A DNA stretch of 40,226 nucleotides from positions 1-40,226 of the forward strand of contig MKUB01000182.1 of the NCBI GenBank assembly GCA_001898545.1, written 5' to 3'. Shown here piece after piece: positions 17,916 to 27,607 of the stretch. Under the pieces are notes generated by a model, which made no database searches, was not told the origin of the DNA, and was given only the letters and a program-made list of their open reading frames with translations. How positions within the stretch are numbered: position 1 is the first letter of the stretch; each line of letters starts with the position of its first letter. The DNA is from Sphingomonadales bacterium 63-6. Its GTDB lineage: Bacteria; Pseudomonadota; Alphaproteobacteria; Sphingomonadales; Sphingomonadaceae. The position numbers and the translations under genes were made by a program.

Positions 17916-19523
17916 ATGAAGAAACGCACCGCGTCACGGTTCCGGAAATTCGCCACCGCCAGCATCGCCGCCATGGCAGCTTGCGCGCTGGCGCCCCAGG
18001 CATCCGCCACGGAGGCCGAAGGCAAGAAGCCCAATGTGCTGCTGGTGATCCTCGACGATGTCGGCATCGATACCATGTCCAACATGTATCCCGGCCTGAT
18101 CGACGGGCTGGTGCAGCACTATGGCCCGCAGGGCCTCAACCACCCGGACTATGCCCGGATCAAGGGCGGCCCGGCCTCCACGCCGGTGATCGATGCGCTT
18201 TCCCAGAAGGGGGTGGTCTTCACCAATGCCTGGGCCCAGCCCTTCTGCTCGCCCACCCGCGCCTCCCTGTTGACGGGCCTGAATGCCGCCAAGACCGGCA
18301 TGCGCGACTACACCAACTGGCTTTCGCAAAATCACCGCTCGCTGGCGATGGACCTCAAACAGGCAGGGTATGCCACCGCCATCTTCGGCAAGTGGCACAT
18401 GGCGGGGCTGAACCAATATCCCGGCATGAAACCACGCGAAGCCGGGTTCGACCTGTTCAAGGGCAATCTCAACGGTGCGATCTACGATTACTGGAACTAC
18501 GATTATCAAGTGCAGGATGGCAGCACTCCCGACAGCGAATGGGTGCAGACCAAGCCGCCTGTAAAATCCCTGCCGGGCATCGCACCCACCACTTATGCTC
18601 CCGTGGTCAAAGTGGCCGATACGATCGACTGGATCGCCGGACAGGAGAAGGCAAACCCCGACAAGCCCTGGTTCGCCTGGCTGGCCTTCAACCTTGCCCA
18701 CATCACCGAGGGGCGTTTCCCCAACCCGACGATGATCCCCAATGAAGATACGCTGGACCAGGTCTCGCGTGACGAGATGGCGGCCTGCGGCGGTCAGTTC
18801 GGCACGACAAAGATCGGGGATTGCAAGGCCGGTGCGCTCAATCGGGCGATGACCAATTCAATCGATACGGTGGTGGGCAAACTACTCGACGCCGTCGGCA
18901 AGATGGACCCGAATACCTATGTCATCGTTCTGGGTGACAATGGCACGCCGATGTATGGCCAACCCGGCATCAACTTCATCGACAATATGTACATCACTCG
19001 CGATGGCCGCGCAAAAGGCACTGCTTATGAAAGCGGGATGCGCATTCCGCTGGCGATTGTGGGGCCGGGCATCCAGCCGGGCAGCAGCGATGCGGTAACC
19101 CATGTGGTGGACCTGTTCTCCACGATCCATGATCTGGCGGGAATCCAGACGCCCGCCCGCGTGCCGAACAAGGATGGCAGCGGCACGGTGACGGTGGACG
19201 GGGTCTCGCTCTCGCCGGTCCTGTTCGATCACAAGGCCAGCATCCGCGACCCAAACCTTGGCTATATCGTGGGCGAAACGGTGATCCCGCTCAGCCAGAA
19301 CGAACATCAGATCGGCCTGCGCAATGCCACTTACAAGGTGCTGTGCAAGGATCGCGAAGGCGTCGAAACCTGCCAGTTCTTCAATCTGGTGAATGACCCG
19401 CTGGAAGAATTCCCCCTGACGCCGCCTGCGAGCTGCGATGCGAAGGCCGCAGTGGTGTCATCGGACCCGGACGCCAATTACTGCTATTTGCGGGATCGGC
19501 TGGAAGCAGAAAAGAAGCTCTGA
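17916..19523 (+). CDS. Secreted arylsulfatase-family sulfatase, Cys-type
   Basis: Sulfatases of this family (alkaline phosphatase superfamily) hydrolyse sulfate esters with a formylglycine residue made from Cys. The 535-residue protein has an N-terminal export signal (hydrophobic 12-28, likely cut after ASATEA or nearby). It has the metal ligands Asp47-Asp48 in LLVILDDVG, and the CSPTRASLLTG signature with Cys111, the residue to be oxidised. GKWHMAG and LGDNGTPMYG supply further active-site ligands. The start has a strong Shine-Dalgarno (GGGGAGA), which is folded into a hairpin. No formylglycine-generating enzyme is encoded nearby, so maturation must come from elsewhere. The sulfated substrate is unknown. 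A weak hairpin CATTCC/GGAATG (19569-19585) follows. Confidence 0.92.
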   Translation: MKKRTASRFRKFATASIAAMAACALAPQASATEAEGKKPNVLLVILDDVGIDTMSNMYPGLIDGLVQHYGPQGLNHPDYARIKGGPASTPVIDALSQKGVVFTNAWAQPFCSPTRASLLTGLNAAKTGMRDYTNWLSQNHRSLAMDLKQAGYATAIFGKWHMAGLNQYPGMKPREAGFDLFKGNLNGAIYDYWNYDYQVQDGSTPDSEWVQTKPPVKSLPGIAPTTYAPVVKVADTIDWIAGQEKANPDKPWFAWLAFNLAHITEGRFPNPTMIPNEDTLDQVSRDEMAACGGQFGTTKIGDCKAGALNRAMTNSIDTVVGKLLDAVGKMDPNTYVIVLGDNGTPMYGQPGINFIDNMYITRDGRAKGTAYESGMRIPLAIVGPGIQPGSSDAVTHVVDLFSTIHDLAGIQTPARVPNKDGSGTVTVDGVSLSPVLFDHKASIRDPNLGYIVGETVIPLSQNEHQIGLRNATYKVLCKDREGVETCQFFNLVNDPLEEFPLTPPASCDAKAAVVSSDPDANYCYLRDRLEAEKKL

Positions 19524-19674
19524 ACAGCGTTTCGACCAGAGCGGGCCGGTGGCCGTCTCCGCCCCCGTCATTCCAGCGCGGAATGGCAGGCGCAGGAACG
19601 GATACCGGCCTTTCTCTCAACCGGGCGCTGAATACCTCCACGCTACGCCTGACGAGCTGGAAGCCGCGCCTGCC

Positions 19675-20973
19675 TTAACCCTCTCCGCTCAAAACGACGC
19701 AGTTCCTGCCCGTGCTCTTAGCCTCGTAAAGGGCGCGGTCAGCCAGTTCCATCAACTCGCCCTGCTCGCGCGCCTGGGTGGTGGTGGCAACGCCGATGCT
19801 GACCGATACCGCGATGGCATTTTCATCGATCGGTACGGGAGTGGCGGCGATGGCCTCTCGCAGGCGATTGGCAATTTCGCGCGCCTGGCCGGAACTGGCC
19901 CCCGGCAGGATCGCCACGAATTCCTCCCCGCCGATGCGGAACACCTTGTCCATCGGGCGGACATTGCGCGACATCAGGCTGGAAATCGAACGCAGCACCT
20001 CGTCACCGGCGGCATGGCCATGCCGATCGTTGATGCGCTTGAAATGATCGATATCGATGGCCAGCAGGGCGGCCTGTTCCCCATAACGCCGCTTGCGATC
20101 CTGTACTTCGCGGAAAGCATCGTCAAAGGCGCGGCGATTGCCCAGCCCGGTCAGCATATCATTATGGGCAAGGCGGGAAAGCGCCTCCTCCGATTCGTGG
20201 ATACGGCCGATCATGTCGTTGAATTCCTCGGCCACCCGGTGAAGTTCCGGCGGGAGGGAAATCTCGATCCGGTGCTGACGGTCCCCTTCCGCAAAGCGGA
20301 CCGCGCCATTCACCAGCCGGTCCACGCTGGCCGACAATATCCGCCCCACGATCAACACGCCCACCGCCATGGCAAGCAATGACACGGCACCCGCGATCCC
20401 GGCCACCCAGATGGACCTTTCATAGGACCGCAGCGCCGCATCGTGATCGTCGCTGATCTTCTGGCTGATCCGGTCATAAACGCCGGTCAGCTTGTCATTC
20501 ACGGCCTCCACCTGGCCATGGAACCGCTGCAGCGTCACCGCCGTCTGATCCTGGCTGACAGGCGTCACCACCGAGATGATGTCGGTCGCGTGGCGGTCGG
20601 CCTGGGTCCAGTCGGCCTGCGCGCGTTCCAGCAAGGCCAGCGTTGCGGGTTCTGCCCGGAGAGCTTCCTCCAGCCGGGCGAATTCCGCCTCGATCTTTTC
20701 CCGCACCGCGCGATAGGCTGGCGGGGCGACATGATTCTGCTTCTCCGCGAATTCATCGACCGGAGGCAGCGTCTCCCAGACGAGCAGGCGCAGATGCTGG
20801 ATCGGCACGCGCTGCTCCCGCTGGCGCATCGCCACATCGTCAAACGGCGCTATCACACCGCGATTGAGAAGGAAAAAGCCGCCAACGGCTGAAACAAACA
20901 GGGGAACAATGGCGATGACCATCCCCATGGCCACCCAGAACCGCAAAGACCTGCTGCGCAAAATTCCAATCAA
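19675..20973 (-). CDS. Membrane-bound diguanylate cyclase (HAMP-GGDEF)
   Basis: The 432-residue protein should make the second messenger c-di-GMP from two GTP. It has a first membrane span (about 12-36), a mostly helical extracytoplasmic sensor region (about 40-185), and a second span (about 187-210). A HAMP linker (to about 262) leads to a GGDEF domain (about 265-430). The active site is GGEEF at 348-352. An intact inhibitory I-site RPMD (339-342) lies five residues before it, so product inhibition is expected. The start is a TTG at 20973 with AGGGG seven bases upstream; the next ATG would fall inside the first membrane span. No EAL or HD-GYP partner is adjacent. Confidence 0.92.
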   Translation of the reverse strand: MIGILRSRSLRFWVAMGMVIAIVPLFVSAVGGFFLLNRGVIAPFDDVAMRQREQRVPIQHLRLLVWETLPPVDEFAEKQNHVAPPAYRAVREKIEAEFARLEEALRAEPATLALLERAQADWTQADRHATDIISVVTPVSQDQTAVTLQRFHGQVEAVNDKLTGVYDRISQKISDDHDAALRSYERSIWVAGIAGAVSLLAMAVGVLIVGRILSASVDRLVNGAVRFAEGDRQHRIEISLPPELHRVAEEFNDMIGRIHESEEALSRLAHNDMLTGLGNRRAFDDAFREVQDRKRRYGEQAALLAIDIDHFKRINDRHGHAAGDEVLRSISSLMSRNVRPMDKVFRIGGEEFVAILPGASSGQAREIANRLREAIAATPVPIDENAIAVSVSIGVATTTQAREQGELMELADRALYEAKSTGRNCVVLSGEG

Positions 20974-21098
20974 CGCCTACCCCTGAAATCGCCTTCCGCC
21001 TGCTGCGGCACGCGGGCTATTACCTAGGAGGAGGTTTACAAATATCGAACCTGGAAGGAATTGAGGTGGATAGAGCGCTCCCTTGCGCCCGCCCGAAC

Positions 21099-21719
21099 TT
21101 ACCCGATCCACTCCGCCACTTCGGCAGCCACCTTGTTGGCCGCCTCGTTCAGCGCCGGGGCGACACTGGCGGCGGTCGGGGATACGTTGTCCACCCTGGC
21201 TTCGAAACGCCGGGTAAGGATTTGCCCGTCCGGCTGCTTCAACATGGCATCGAACCGCACGATCACCGAACTGGACGCGGCATCATAGCCCATCTCGTTC
21301 AACCGGCCGGTCAGCCGGGTGGCGGCGGCATAGGCCGCGTCGGGGCTTTCCACCACCAGGCGGGTCTGCTTGGAGCGGATCGTTTCAGCCAGAAGGCGGC
21401 CGAACAGGCGCGCGGGCTTTTCCACCCAGACCGCATCCTTGAGATAGGCGACGGTCGAGGGATCGACCTGCACCGGCACACGCACCACGTCGAGCCGCTG
21501 GGGTGCGTCAGGCTCTATCACCGCCAGCGCCTGCGCCGCCGTGCCGCTGGCCGACAGGCCCGCCGCAGCGAGCGCCGTGGGAGTGAGAGTGAACAGGGTC
21601 GGCGGCGGTTCCTTGCCCAGGCTGACACAGCCGGACAGAGTGAGCGCCAATGCCATGGCCGCGAGCCCGGCCTTGTGCGAAACCGTCATCGCGAAATCCC
21701 TCATCGCCAGCCTCTTCAT
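21099..21719 (-). CDS. ABC-type transport auxiliary lipoprotein (PqiC-like) of the Mla operon
   Basis: The 206-residue protein has a lipoprotein signal with lipobox LSGC and acylated Cys31. A conserved body follows, with LFTLTP, a DVVRVPVQVDPSTVAYL stretch and WVEKPARLFGRLLAETI, typical of the ABC-type transport auxiliary lipoprotein family that includes PqiC. In other bacteria such proteins sit in the outer membrane opposite an MCE-protein channel. Its ATG overlaps the mlaD stop (ATGA), so it is the last gene of the Mla-type operon. It may replace the soluble carrier/outer-membrane parts (MlaC, MlaA), which are not present here. Confidence 0.87.
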   Translation of the reverse strand: MKRLAMRDFAMTVSHKAGLAAMALALTLSGCVSLGKEPPPTLFTLTPTALAAAGLSASGTAAQALAVIEPDAPQRLDVVRVPVQVDPSTVAYLKDAVWVEKPARLFGRLLAETIRSKQTRLVVESPDAAYAAATRLTGRLNEMGYDAASSSVIVRFDAMLKQPDGQILTRRFEARVDNVSPTAASVAPALNEAANKVAAEVAEWIG

Positions 21720-22663
21720 GGCTTGTAATCCGGCAGGTCGTTGCCTTTCAACAGCGCGCCTGCGCCCTGATTGTCGATCTTCTCGGTGATCTTGCGCAGC
21801 GCCGCGCTCGCCTCACGCAAATCGCGCAGAGTGGCCTCGGCCGCCGGCAGGGTCGTTTCCGAAAGCTGTCGCGTGGCGGGCTGCGCCGTCTTGAGCGTTG
21901 TATCCAGCGATTCCGCCGCCAGCTTGGCCGATTTCAGCGTATCGCGCAGTTGGCCAGCCAATTGCTCCCCATCCTTCTTCAGCAAGCCATCGGCAGTGCC
22001 CATGGTCTTTTCAAAGGCGGCAAGGCTGCCCGATGCCTGGCGCAGGGTCGCTTGCAATTCAGTGAGCGTCGCCTGGATCTGGGGCGAGGCATCGGCCACG
22101 TGATCGGTCAGCCGTTCGGTATTCTTGAGGATACCCGCGATGGAGGCCTGATTGTCATCCGACAGCAGCTGGGTCAGCCGGTCGGTCAGCGTAGCCAGAC
22201 GTTCCAGCAGCAGCGGCGCATTGGACAGGATTTCCCCCAACCCACCCGGCTTGGCGGCGATGGTGGGCTTGCCTTCAAGGCAACTGGTGTTCTGGCAGGT
22301 GATTTCCGGCGCGCCTTCCCGCGCGCCGTCGAGCTGGACCTTGGACGATCCGGTGAAGCTGGACTGCACGGTGGCCACCGTTCCTACCAGGATCGGCACA
22401 TCCTTGCCCACCCTGATGCGCACGCGGACATATTCCGGGTTGCGCGGCCACAGTTCGATTTCCGAAATCTCGCCCACCGGCACGCCGGAGAATGTGACGT
22501 TCGATCCGCGCGCCAACCCGTCTACCGACTGTTTGAAGAAGATGTCATATTCCTTCTTCTGCGCGCCGCTGAGCCCGGCGATCCACATGATAAAGGCCGC
22601 CAGCGCCGCCAGCAGAAACAGGGTGACTGCCCCAACCCAGACATGGTTCGCGCGCGTTTCCAT
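21716..22663 (-). CDS. mlaD: MlaD-type MCE-domain phospholipid transport protein
   Basis: MlaD proteins form hexameric MCE rings in the periplasm that pass phospholipids between the membranes. The 315-residue product has one N-terminal membrane anchor (about 9-30), an MCE domain (about 38-115) with VTFSGVPVGEISEIEL and VGTVATVQSS, and a long helical C-terminal region rich in Leu/Ala heptads. That region could form the central helical tube. Two periplasmic cysteines (123 and 128) could form a disulfide. The start at 22663 fits the typical METRANHVWVGAVTL beginning; a longer frame to 22813 runs into the mlaF gene. It lies seven bases after mlaF. Confidence 0.92.
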   Translation of the reverse strand: METRANHVWVGAVTLFLLAALAAFIMWIAGLSGAQKKEYDIFFKQSVDGLARGSNVTFSGVPVGEISEIELWPRNPEYVRVRIRVGKDVPILVGTVATVQSSFTGSSKVQLDGAREGAPEITCQNTSCLEGKPTIAAKPGGLGEILSNAPLLLERLATLTDRLTQLLSDDNQASIAGILKNTERLTDHVADASPQIQATLTELQATLRQASGSLAAFEKTMGTADGLLKKDGEQLAGQLRDTLKSAKLAAESLDTTLKTAQPATRQLSETTLPAAEATLRDLREASAALRKITEKIDNQGAGALLKGNDLPDYKP

Positions 22664-22670
22664 GGGCTGT

Positions 22671-23546
22671 CTATGCCTTCCCGCCCGCAGGCTTGTCCAT
22701 GGCCTTGGCCCGTTCCTGGCTTGCCTTGGCCGCCCGTCCGCGCGGGCCATTGAAATATTCCTGAATCCACGGATGGTCGAGCGCGAGCAATTCCGGGATC
22801 GTTCCCACCGCAATCACCTTGCGGTCAGCCAGCACCGCCACCCGGTCACAGATTTCGTAAAGCGTATCCAGATCATGCGTGATCAGGAAGACGGTCAGCC
22901 CCAGCACATCCGCCAGTTCGCGGGTCAGCCGGTCAAACGCCGCGGCGCCCACCGGATCTAGCCCCGCCGTCGGCTCGTCCAGAAACAGCAGTTCCGGGTC
23001 CAGCGCCAGCGCGCGCGCCAGCCCGGCGCGCTTCTTCATGCCGCCGGACAGTTCGGAAGGAAACTTGCTGGCCGCATCTTCCGGCAGGCCGGAAAGGCGC
23101 ACCTTGTAGCGCGCAATCTCGTGCCGCAGTTCGGGCTCGATTTCCGGATAGAATTCGCGCAGCGGCACTTCCACATTCTCGCCCACGGTCAGGGTCGAAA
23201 ACAGCGCGCCGCCCTGAAACAATACACCCCAGCGGGAGCGGATGTCCGCCTGGCTGCCCTCGGCCAGATCGGTGACCTTGTGGCCCAGCACCTCGATCTG
23301 CCCTTCATCGGGCACCTGCAGCCCGATGATGGAGCGCATCAGCACCGATTTGCCGGTGCCCGATCCGCCGACCACGCCCAGCACTTCCCCGCGCCTCACC
23401 TTCAGGTCCAGCCCTTCATGCACGGCGATGCCGTCAAACCGGTTGACCAGCCCTTCCACCACCACGGGATATTCGCCCTGGAACCGCTCCGGATCGAAAC
23501 GCAGGGCGCGGCGTTCGACGCTGGCGGCGATCTGTTCCTCGCTCAT
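22671..23546 (-). CDS. mlaF: MlaF-type ABC transporter ATP-binding protein
   Basis: This is the cytoplasmic ATPase that powers the Mla lipid transporter. The 291 residues include an N-terminal extension of about 28 residues. Then come Walker A GGSGTGKS (60-67), the Q-loop QGGALF (111-116), the signature LSGGMKKRA (166-174), Walker B LLFLDE (186-191), the D-loop, and the switch His in LITHDLDTL. A basic C-terminal tail of about 20 residues follows the domain. Its ATG overlaps the mlaE stop by four bases. The extra C-terminal segment recalls the C-terminal extension that E. coli MlaF uses to contact its partner subunit. Confidence 0.95.
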   Translation of the reverse strand: MSEEQIAASVERRALRFDPERFQGEYPVVVEGLVNRFDGIAVHEGLDLKVRRGEVLGVVGGSGTGKSVLMRSIIGLQVPDEGQIEVLGHKVTDLAEGSQADIRSRWGVLFQGGALFSTLTVGENVEVPLREFYPEIEPELRHEIARYKVRLSGLPEDAASKFPSELSGGMKKRAGLARALALDPELLFLDEPTAGLDPVGAAAFDRLTRELADVLGLTVFLITHDLDTLYEICDRVAVLADRKVIAVGTIPELLALDHPWIQEYFNGPRGRAAKASQERAKAMDKPAGGKA

Positions 23547-24655
23547 CCCCAGCCCACCTCGGTGAAGAACACCGCGAAGAAGGCGTCCAGCACGATCACC
23601 ATGAAGATGCCCTGCACCACCGCCATGGTAGTGCGCAGGCCCACTTCTTCCGAATTACCGCGAACCTGCATCCCCTGATAACAGCCCGCCAGCGCCACGA
23701 TCAGGCCGAAGACCGGCGCCTTGACCATGCAGACCCAGATGTCGTGCAGCGGCACCACTTCCTGAATGCGGCTGAGGAAGGTGAAGAAGGGGATGCCCAG
23801 CGTCAGGTCGGAAACGAAGGCGCCGCCGATGATCGCCAGCCCGGCGGAGAAGAAGCCCAGCAGCGGCATCATCAACACCGCAGCGATCAGGCGGGGCAGG
23901 ATCAGCGCCTCCAGCGGAGAGACGCCGATGGTGCGCATCGCGTCTACTTCCTCGGTCAGCTTCATCGTGCCGATCTGCGCGGCGAAGGCGGAGCCGGAGC
24001 GGCCCGCCACCATGATCGCGGTCATCAGCACGCCCAATTCGCGCACGGCAAGGCGGCCGGTGAGGTTCACGGTGTAGATTTCCGCGCCGAACTGGCGCAG
24101 CTGCACCGCGCCCTGCTGCGCAATGACGATGCCGATCAGGAAGCTCATCAGGCCGATGATGCCCAAGGCGGAAACGCCCACCAGCTCGAACTGGCGCGTG
24201 ATGGAGGCAATGCGCAGACGGCGCGGGTGCCTCACCAGCGATCCGAAGGCGATGAGAATCGCCCCCAGGAAGCCCAGCAGGTTCACTACGCCCAGCCCCC
24301 AATTATAAACGCGTGTGCCCACTGCGGCGGGCACGCGGGTTATCAGGGGCAGGCGCGGCGCCTCTACATTGCCTTCGCCCTGCGCGCCCTGCACCGCTTC
24401 GATCAGGCGTTGGGCATCTTCGCTGGCTCCGGTGATCTGCGCGCCCGTATCCCGGGCAAAACGCCAGACGATCCAAGCGCCCACCGTATCCACCGGACCG
24501 GCTTCTGTCAGATCGATTTCCTCGACCGAGCCCTGCCAGTCGCGCAGCTTGCGGTCGATCACGCCAATGGAGGAAATCAGCAAGGGGCCGGTCAGCACCA
24601 ATCTGGTGCCGCCATTATCGTCCGCCTCGGCGGTGAAGTCAGCCCATTCCCTCAT
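23543..24655 (-). CDS. mlaE: STAS–MlaE fusion: permease of the Mla lipid transporter
   Basis: The 370-residue protein joins an N-terminal STAS-like domain (about 5-90, LVLTGPLLISSIGVID and an alternating strand/helix pattern) to an MlaE/YrbE permease (about 115-370). The permease contains FELVGVSALGIIGLMSFLIG, the family motif RELGVLMTAIMVAGRSGSAFAA, EVDAMRTIGVSP and RLIAAVLMMPLL. In E. coli the STAS protein MlaB is a separate small subunit that regulates the ATPase MlaF. Here the two are fused, so no free mlaB gene is needed. It is the first gene of the operon mlaE-mlaF-mlaD-lipoprotein, divergent from valS. Confidence 0.93.
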   Translation of the reverse strand: MREWADFTAEADDNGGTRLVLTGPLLISSIGVIDRKLRDWQGSVEEIDLTEAGPVDTVGAWIVWRFARDTGAQITGASEDAQRLIEAVQGAQGEGNVEAPRLPLITRVPAAVGTRVYNWGLGVVNLLGFLGAILIAFGSLVRHPRRLRIASITRQFELVGVSALGIIGLMSFLIGIVIAQQGAVQLRQFGAEIYTVNLTGRLAVRELGVLMTAIMVAGRSGSAFAAQIGTMKLTEEVDAMRTIGVSPLEALILPRLIAAVLMMPLLGFFSAGLAIIGGAFVSDLTLGIPFFTFLSRIQEVVPLHDIWVCMVKAPVFGLIVALAGCYQGMQVRGNSEEVGLRTTMAVVQGIFMVIVLDAFFAVFFTEVGWG

Positions 24656-24775
24656 CGCATTGAGCTATGGGGGCAAAATGGGGCCGGGACAAGGCGCGAA
24701 GCATGACAGGCCACCAAGGGTCAAGTCATTGGGCATTGCACCGCACAAGTGCGGCTGGCAAAGGCCCAAGCTAAT

Positions 24776-27460
24776 ATGAGCGACACTCTGGACAAGACTT
24801 TCGACCCGGCCGCGATCGAGGCCAAGTGGTATTCCCATTGGGAGAGCAACGGCCTGTTCCGGCCCGAGCGGCCCGACGCGCAGCCCTTCACCATCGTGAA
24901 CCCGCCGCCCAACGTAACCGGCAGCCTGCATATCGGCCATGCACTGGACAATACTCTGCAGGACGTTGTCGTGCGGTACGAGCGGCTGCGCGGCAAGGAT
25001 GCGCTGTGGGTGGTGGGCATGGACCATGCGGGCATCGCCACGCAGATGGTGGGCGAACGCCAGATGGAATCCCGGCAGGACAAGCGCACCAACTACACCC
25101 GCGAGCAATTCGTGGAGAAGGTGTGGGAATGGAAGGCCGAAAGCGGCGGCGCCATCACCGGCCAGCTGCGCCGCCTGGGCTGCTCCATGGACTGGAGCCG
25201 CGAACAGTTCACCATGGACCCGCACTTCACCCGCGCGGTGCTGAAAGTGTTCGTGGACCTGCATAATCAGGGCCTGATCTACCGCGACAAGCGGCTGGTG
25301 AATTGGGACCCCAAGCTGAAGACCGCCATTTCCGACCTGGAAGTTGAAACGCGCGAGGTTCAGGGCGGCTTCTGGCACTTCAAATATCCGCTGGCCGATG
25401 GCGTGAAGCTGGATAACGGGCAGGATTATATCGAAGTCGCCACCACCCGGCCCGAAACGATGCTGGCCGACATGGCTGTGGCCGTGAATGCGGAAGACGA
25501 GCGCTATAAGAGCGTTATCGGCAAGGAAATCCTCCAGCCGATCACCGGCCGCCGGTTCCGCATCGTGGCCGATGACCATGCCGACCCCGAGCTGGGCAGC
25601 GGCGCGGTGAAGATCACGCCGGGCCATGACTTCAACGACTTCGAAGTGGGCAGGCGCGCCGGGATCGCCGCTGGCGACATGCTCAACATGCTCGATGAAA
25701 ATGCCTGCGTGGTGCAGACCTCGGACGGACTGGTGCCGGAGGAATTCCTCGGGCTGGACCGCTTCGACGCGCGCGCGCTGGTGGTCGAGCGGATGAAGGA
25801 ACTCGGCTTCCTCATCCCGCATGTGACGAAGGACAAGGAAGGCAACGAGGTTCTGCACGATGCCGAACCCCGCACCATCCAGACGCCCTTCGGCGACCGT
25901 GGCGGGGTGGTTATCGAACCCTGGCTGACCGACCAATGGTATGTCGATGCGGCAACGCTGGCCCAGCCCGCGATGGAAGCGGTGCGGAGCGGCGCGATCG
26001 AGATCGTGCCCAAGAGCTGGGAAAAGACCTATTTCAACTGGATGGAGAACATCCAGCCCTGGTGCGTTTCCCGCCAGCTGTGGTGGGGGCACCGGATTCC
26101 GGCCTGGTATGACGAAGACGGCAATGTCTTCGTGGCAGAAACGGAGGACGAGGCGCAGGCGCTGGCAGGTAACAAGCTGCTTACCCGCGATTCCGACGTT
26201 CTCGATACCTGGTTCTCTTCCGCCCTCTGGCCCTTCGCCACGCTGGGCTGGCCGGACCAGACCGAGCTGCTGGCCAAGCATTATCCCAACGATCTGCTGA
26301 TTTCCGGCTTCGACATATTGTTCTTCTGGGATGCGCGCATGGCGATGCAGGGCATCCATTTCATGAAAGATGTGCCGTGGAAGCGGCTCTACCTTCATGG
26401 CCTCGTCCGCGCGCCGGACGGGGCGAAGATGTCCAAGTCCAAGGGCAATGTGGTCGATCCGCTGGGTCTGATCGACAAATATGGCGCGGATGCTTTGCGC
26501 TTCTTCATGGCGGCGATGGAAAGCCAGGGCCGCGACATCAAGATGGATGAGAAGCGGGTCGAAGGATACCGCAACTTCGCCACCAAGCTGTGGAACGCCA
26601 CGCGCTTCTGTCAGGCGAACGGCATCGGCGCCTCCGCCTCCATCGAGGCTCCGACGGCGACCAGCGCGGTCAACAAATGGATCATCGGCGAAGTCGTGGA
26701 AACCGTGGCCGAACTGGACAAGGCCATGGCCGAACTCCGCTTCGATGCGGCGGCCAACGCCATCTACCACTTCGTGTGGGACACTTTCTGCGACTGGTAC
26801 ATCGAACTCATCAAAGGCAACTTCGATGAGGAAACCAAGGCCGTCGCAGGCTGGGTGCTCGACCAGATTCTGGTGATGCTGCACCCCTTCATGCCCTTCA
26901 TCACCGAAGAGCTGTGGAACGCGCAAGGCGCGCGGCCCTACGAACTGATCCTCGCCAATTGGCCCGCGCCGAGCGCCGCTGTCGATCCGGCGGCCAAGGC
27001 GGAAGTGGAGTGGCTGATCGCCCTCACTTCCAACATCCGCACGGCCAAGAACGAGCTGGGCATTGCTCCCGGCGCCAAGCTGGAAGCCTATCTCGAAGCG
27101 CCCAGCCGGCTGGGCAAGGGCGTGATCGAGGCCAATGCGGCGGCGATCGACCGGCTGGCACGCCTCTCCGCCATCCGCTTCGAAGCGGCCCCGGCTGGCG
27201 CGGCGATGCAGATCGTGGCGGGCGGCGACGTGTTTGTCATTCCGCTGGAAGGCATCATCGACATCGAAGCCGAAAAGGCCCGCCTGACCAAGGCGCTGGA
27301 GGCTTCGCGCAAGGAAGCCAAATCGCTCGAAGGGCGGCTGGGTAATCCAGCCTTTGTCGAAAAGGCCAAGCCCGAAGCGGTCGAGAAGGCCCGCGCCGAC
27401 CACGCCCACCACGCTGCCGAAGCCGAGCGTTTGGCAGCGGCACTGGCGCGGCTGGGGTGA
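24776..27460 (+). CDS. valS: Valyl-tRNA synthetase
   Basis: ValRS charges tRNA-Val with valine in the cytoplasm and edits threonine. The 894-residue class I enzyme shows the HIGH-type motif GSLHIGHAL near the N-terminus and an editing domain with [15 protein letters not shown] and [22 protein letters not shown]-type and [12 protein letters not shown] segments, the KMSKS motif in [10 protein letters not shown], an anticodon-binding domain, and the C-terminal coiled coil (about 830-894, Lys/Glu/Ala heptads) follow. The ATG at 24776 was preferred over an in-frame GTG-type start at 24749 because [11 protein letters not shown] is the normal beginning and AAGG lies upstream. No lesion is visible. 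Confidence 0.97.
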   Translation: MSDTLDKTFDPAAIEAKWYSHWESNGLFRPERPDAQPFTIVNPPPNVTGSLHIGHALDNTLQDVVVRYERLRGKDALWVVGMDHAGIATQMVGERQMESRQDKRTNYTREQFVEKVWEWKAESGGAITGQLRRLGCSMDWSREQFTMDPHFTRAVLKVFVDLHNQGLIYRDKRLVNWDPKLKTAISDLEVETREVQGGFWHFKYPLADGVKLDNGQDYIEVATTRPETMLADMAVAVNAEDERYKSVIGKEILQPITGRRFRIVADDHADPELGSGAVKITPGHDFNDFEVGRRAGIAAGDMLNMLDENACVVQTSDGLVPEEFLGLDRFDARALVVERMKELGFLIPHVTKDKEGNEVLHDAEPRTIQTPFGDRGGVVIEPWLTDQWYVDAATLAQPAMEAVRSGAIEIVPKSWEKTYFNWMENIQPWCVSRQLWWGHRIPAWYDEDGNVFVAETEDEAQALAGNKLLTRDSDVLDTWFSSALWPFATLGWPDQTELLAKHYPNDLLISGFDILFFWDARMAMQGIHFMKDVPWKRLYLHGLVRAPDGAKMSKSKGNVVDPLGLIDKYGADALRFFMAAMESQGRDIKMDEKRVEGYRNFATKLWNATRFCQANGIGASASIEAPTATSAVNKWIIGEVVETVAELDKAMAELRFDAAANAIYHFVWDTFCDWYIELIKGNFDEETKAVAGWVLDQILVMLHPFMPFITEELWNAQGARPYELILANWPAPSAAVDPAAKAEVEWLIALTSNIRTAKNELGIAPGAKLEAYLEAPSRLGKGVIEANAAAIDRLARLSAIRFEAAPAGAAMQIVAGGDVFVIPLEGIIDIEAEKARLTKALEASRKEAKSLEGRLGNPAFVEKAKPEAVEKARADHAHHAAEAERLAAALARLG

Positions 27461-27479
27461 GAATGATCGCAACCTTCCT

Positions 27480-27601
27480 CCCCTCCTCTTCAGAGGAGGG
27501 GATCGAGGGGTGGTGGCGATGCGCCAGCATCGCTTCCGCTGCGAAGGATTCGCCCTGCCCGATCCACCACCCCCAAACCCCCTCCTCTAAAGAAGAGGGG
27601 G
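27480..27601. repeat. REP-like palindromic element between valS and queE
   Basis: The 122-base stretch is built from nested inverted repeats. CCCCTCCTCT-TC-AGAGGAGGGG (27480-27501) is a perfect palindrome. GGGGTGGTGG (27507-27516) pairs with CCACCACCCC (27564-27573), and the left and right arms pair over about 25 bases (27492-27516 with 27564-27588). A third hairpin, CCCCCTC/GAGGGGG with four more pairs after one mismatch, closes at 27578-27601. This design fits intergenic REP/BIME-type repeats found in many copies in alphaproteobacteria; other copies are not in the window. It may also end valS transcription. Confidence 0.75.
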
Positions 27602-27607
27602 CTTAAG

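Noticed and set aside
24665-27472. Minus-strand open frame of 935 codons opposite valS
   Set aside because: valS on the plus strand carries HIGH, KMSKS and editing motifs. The opposite frame shows only His/Gly/Arg/Gln-rich low-information sequence.
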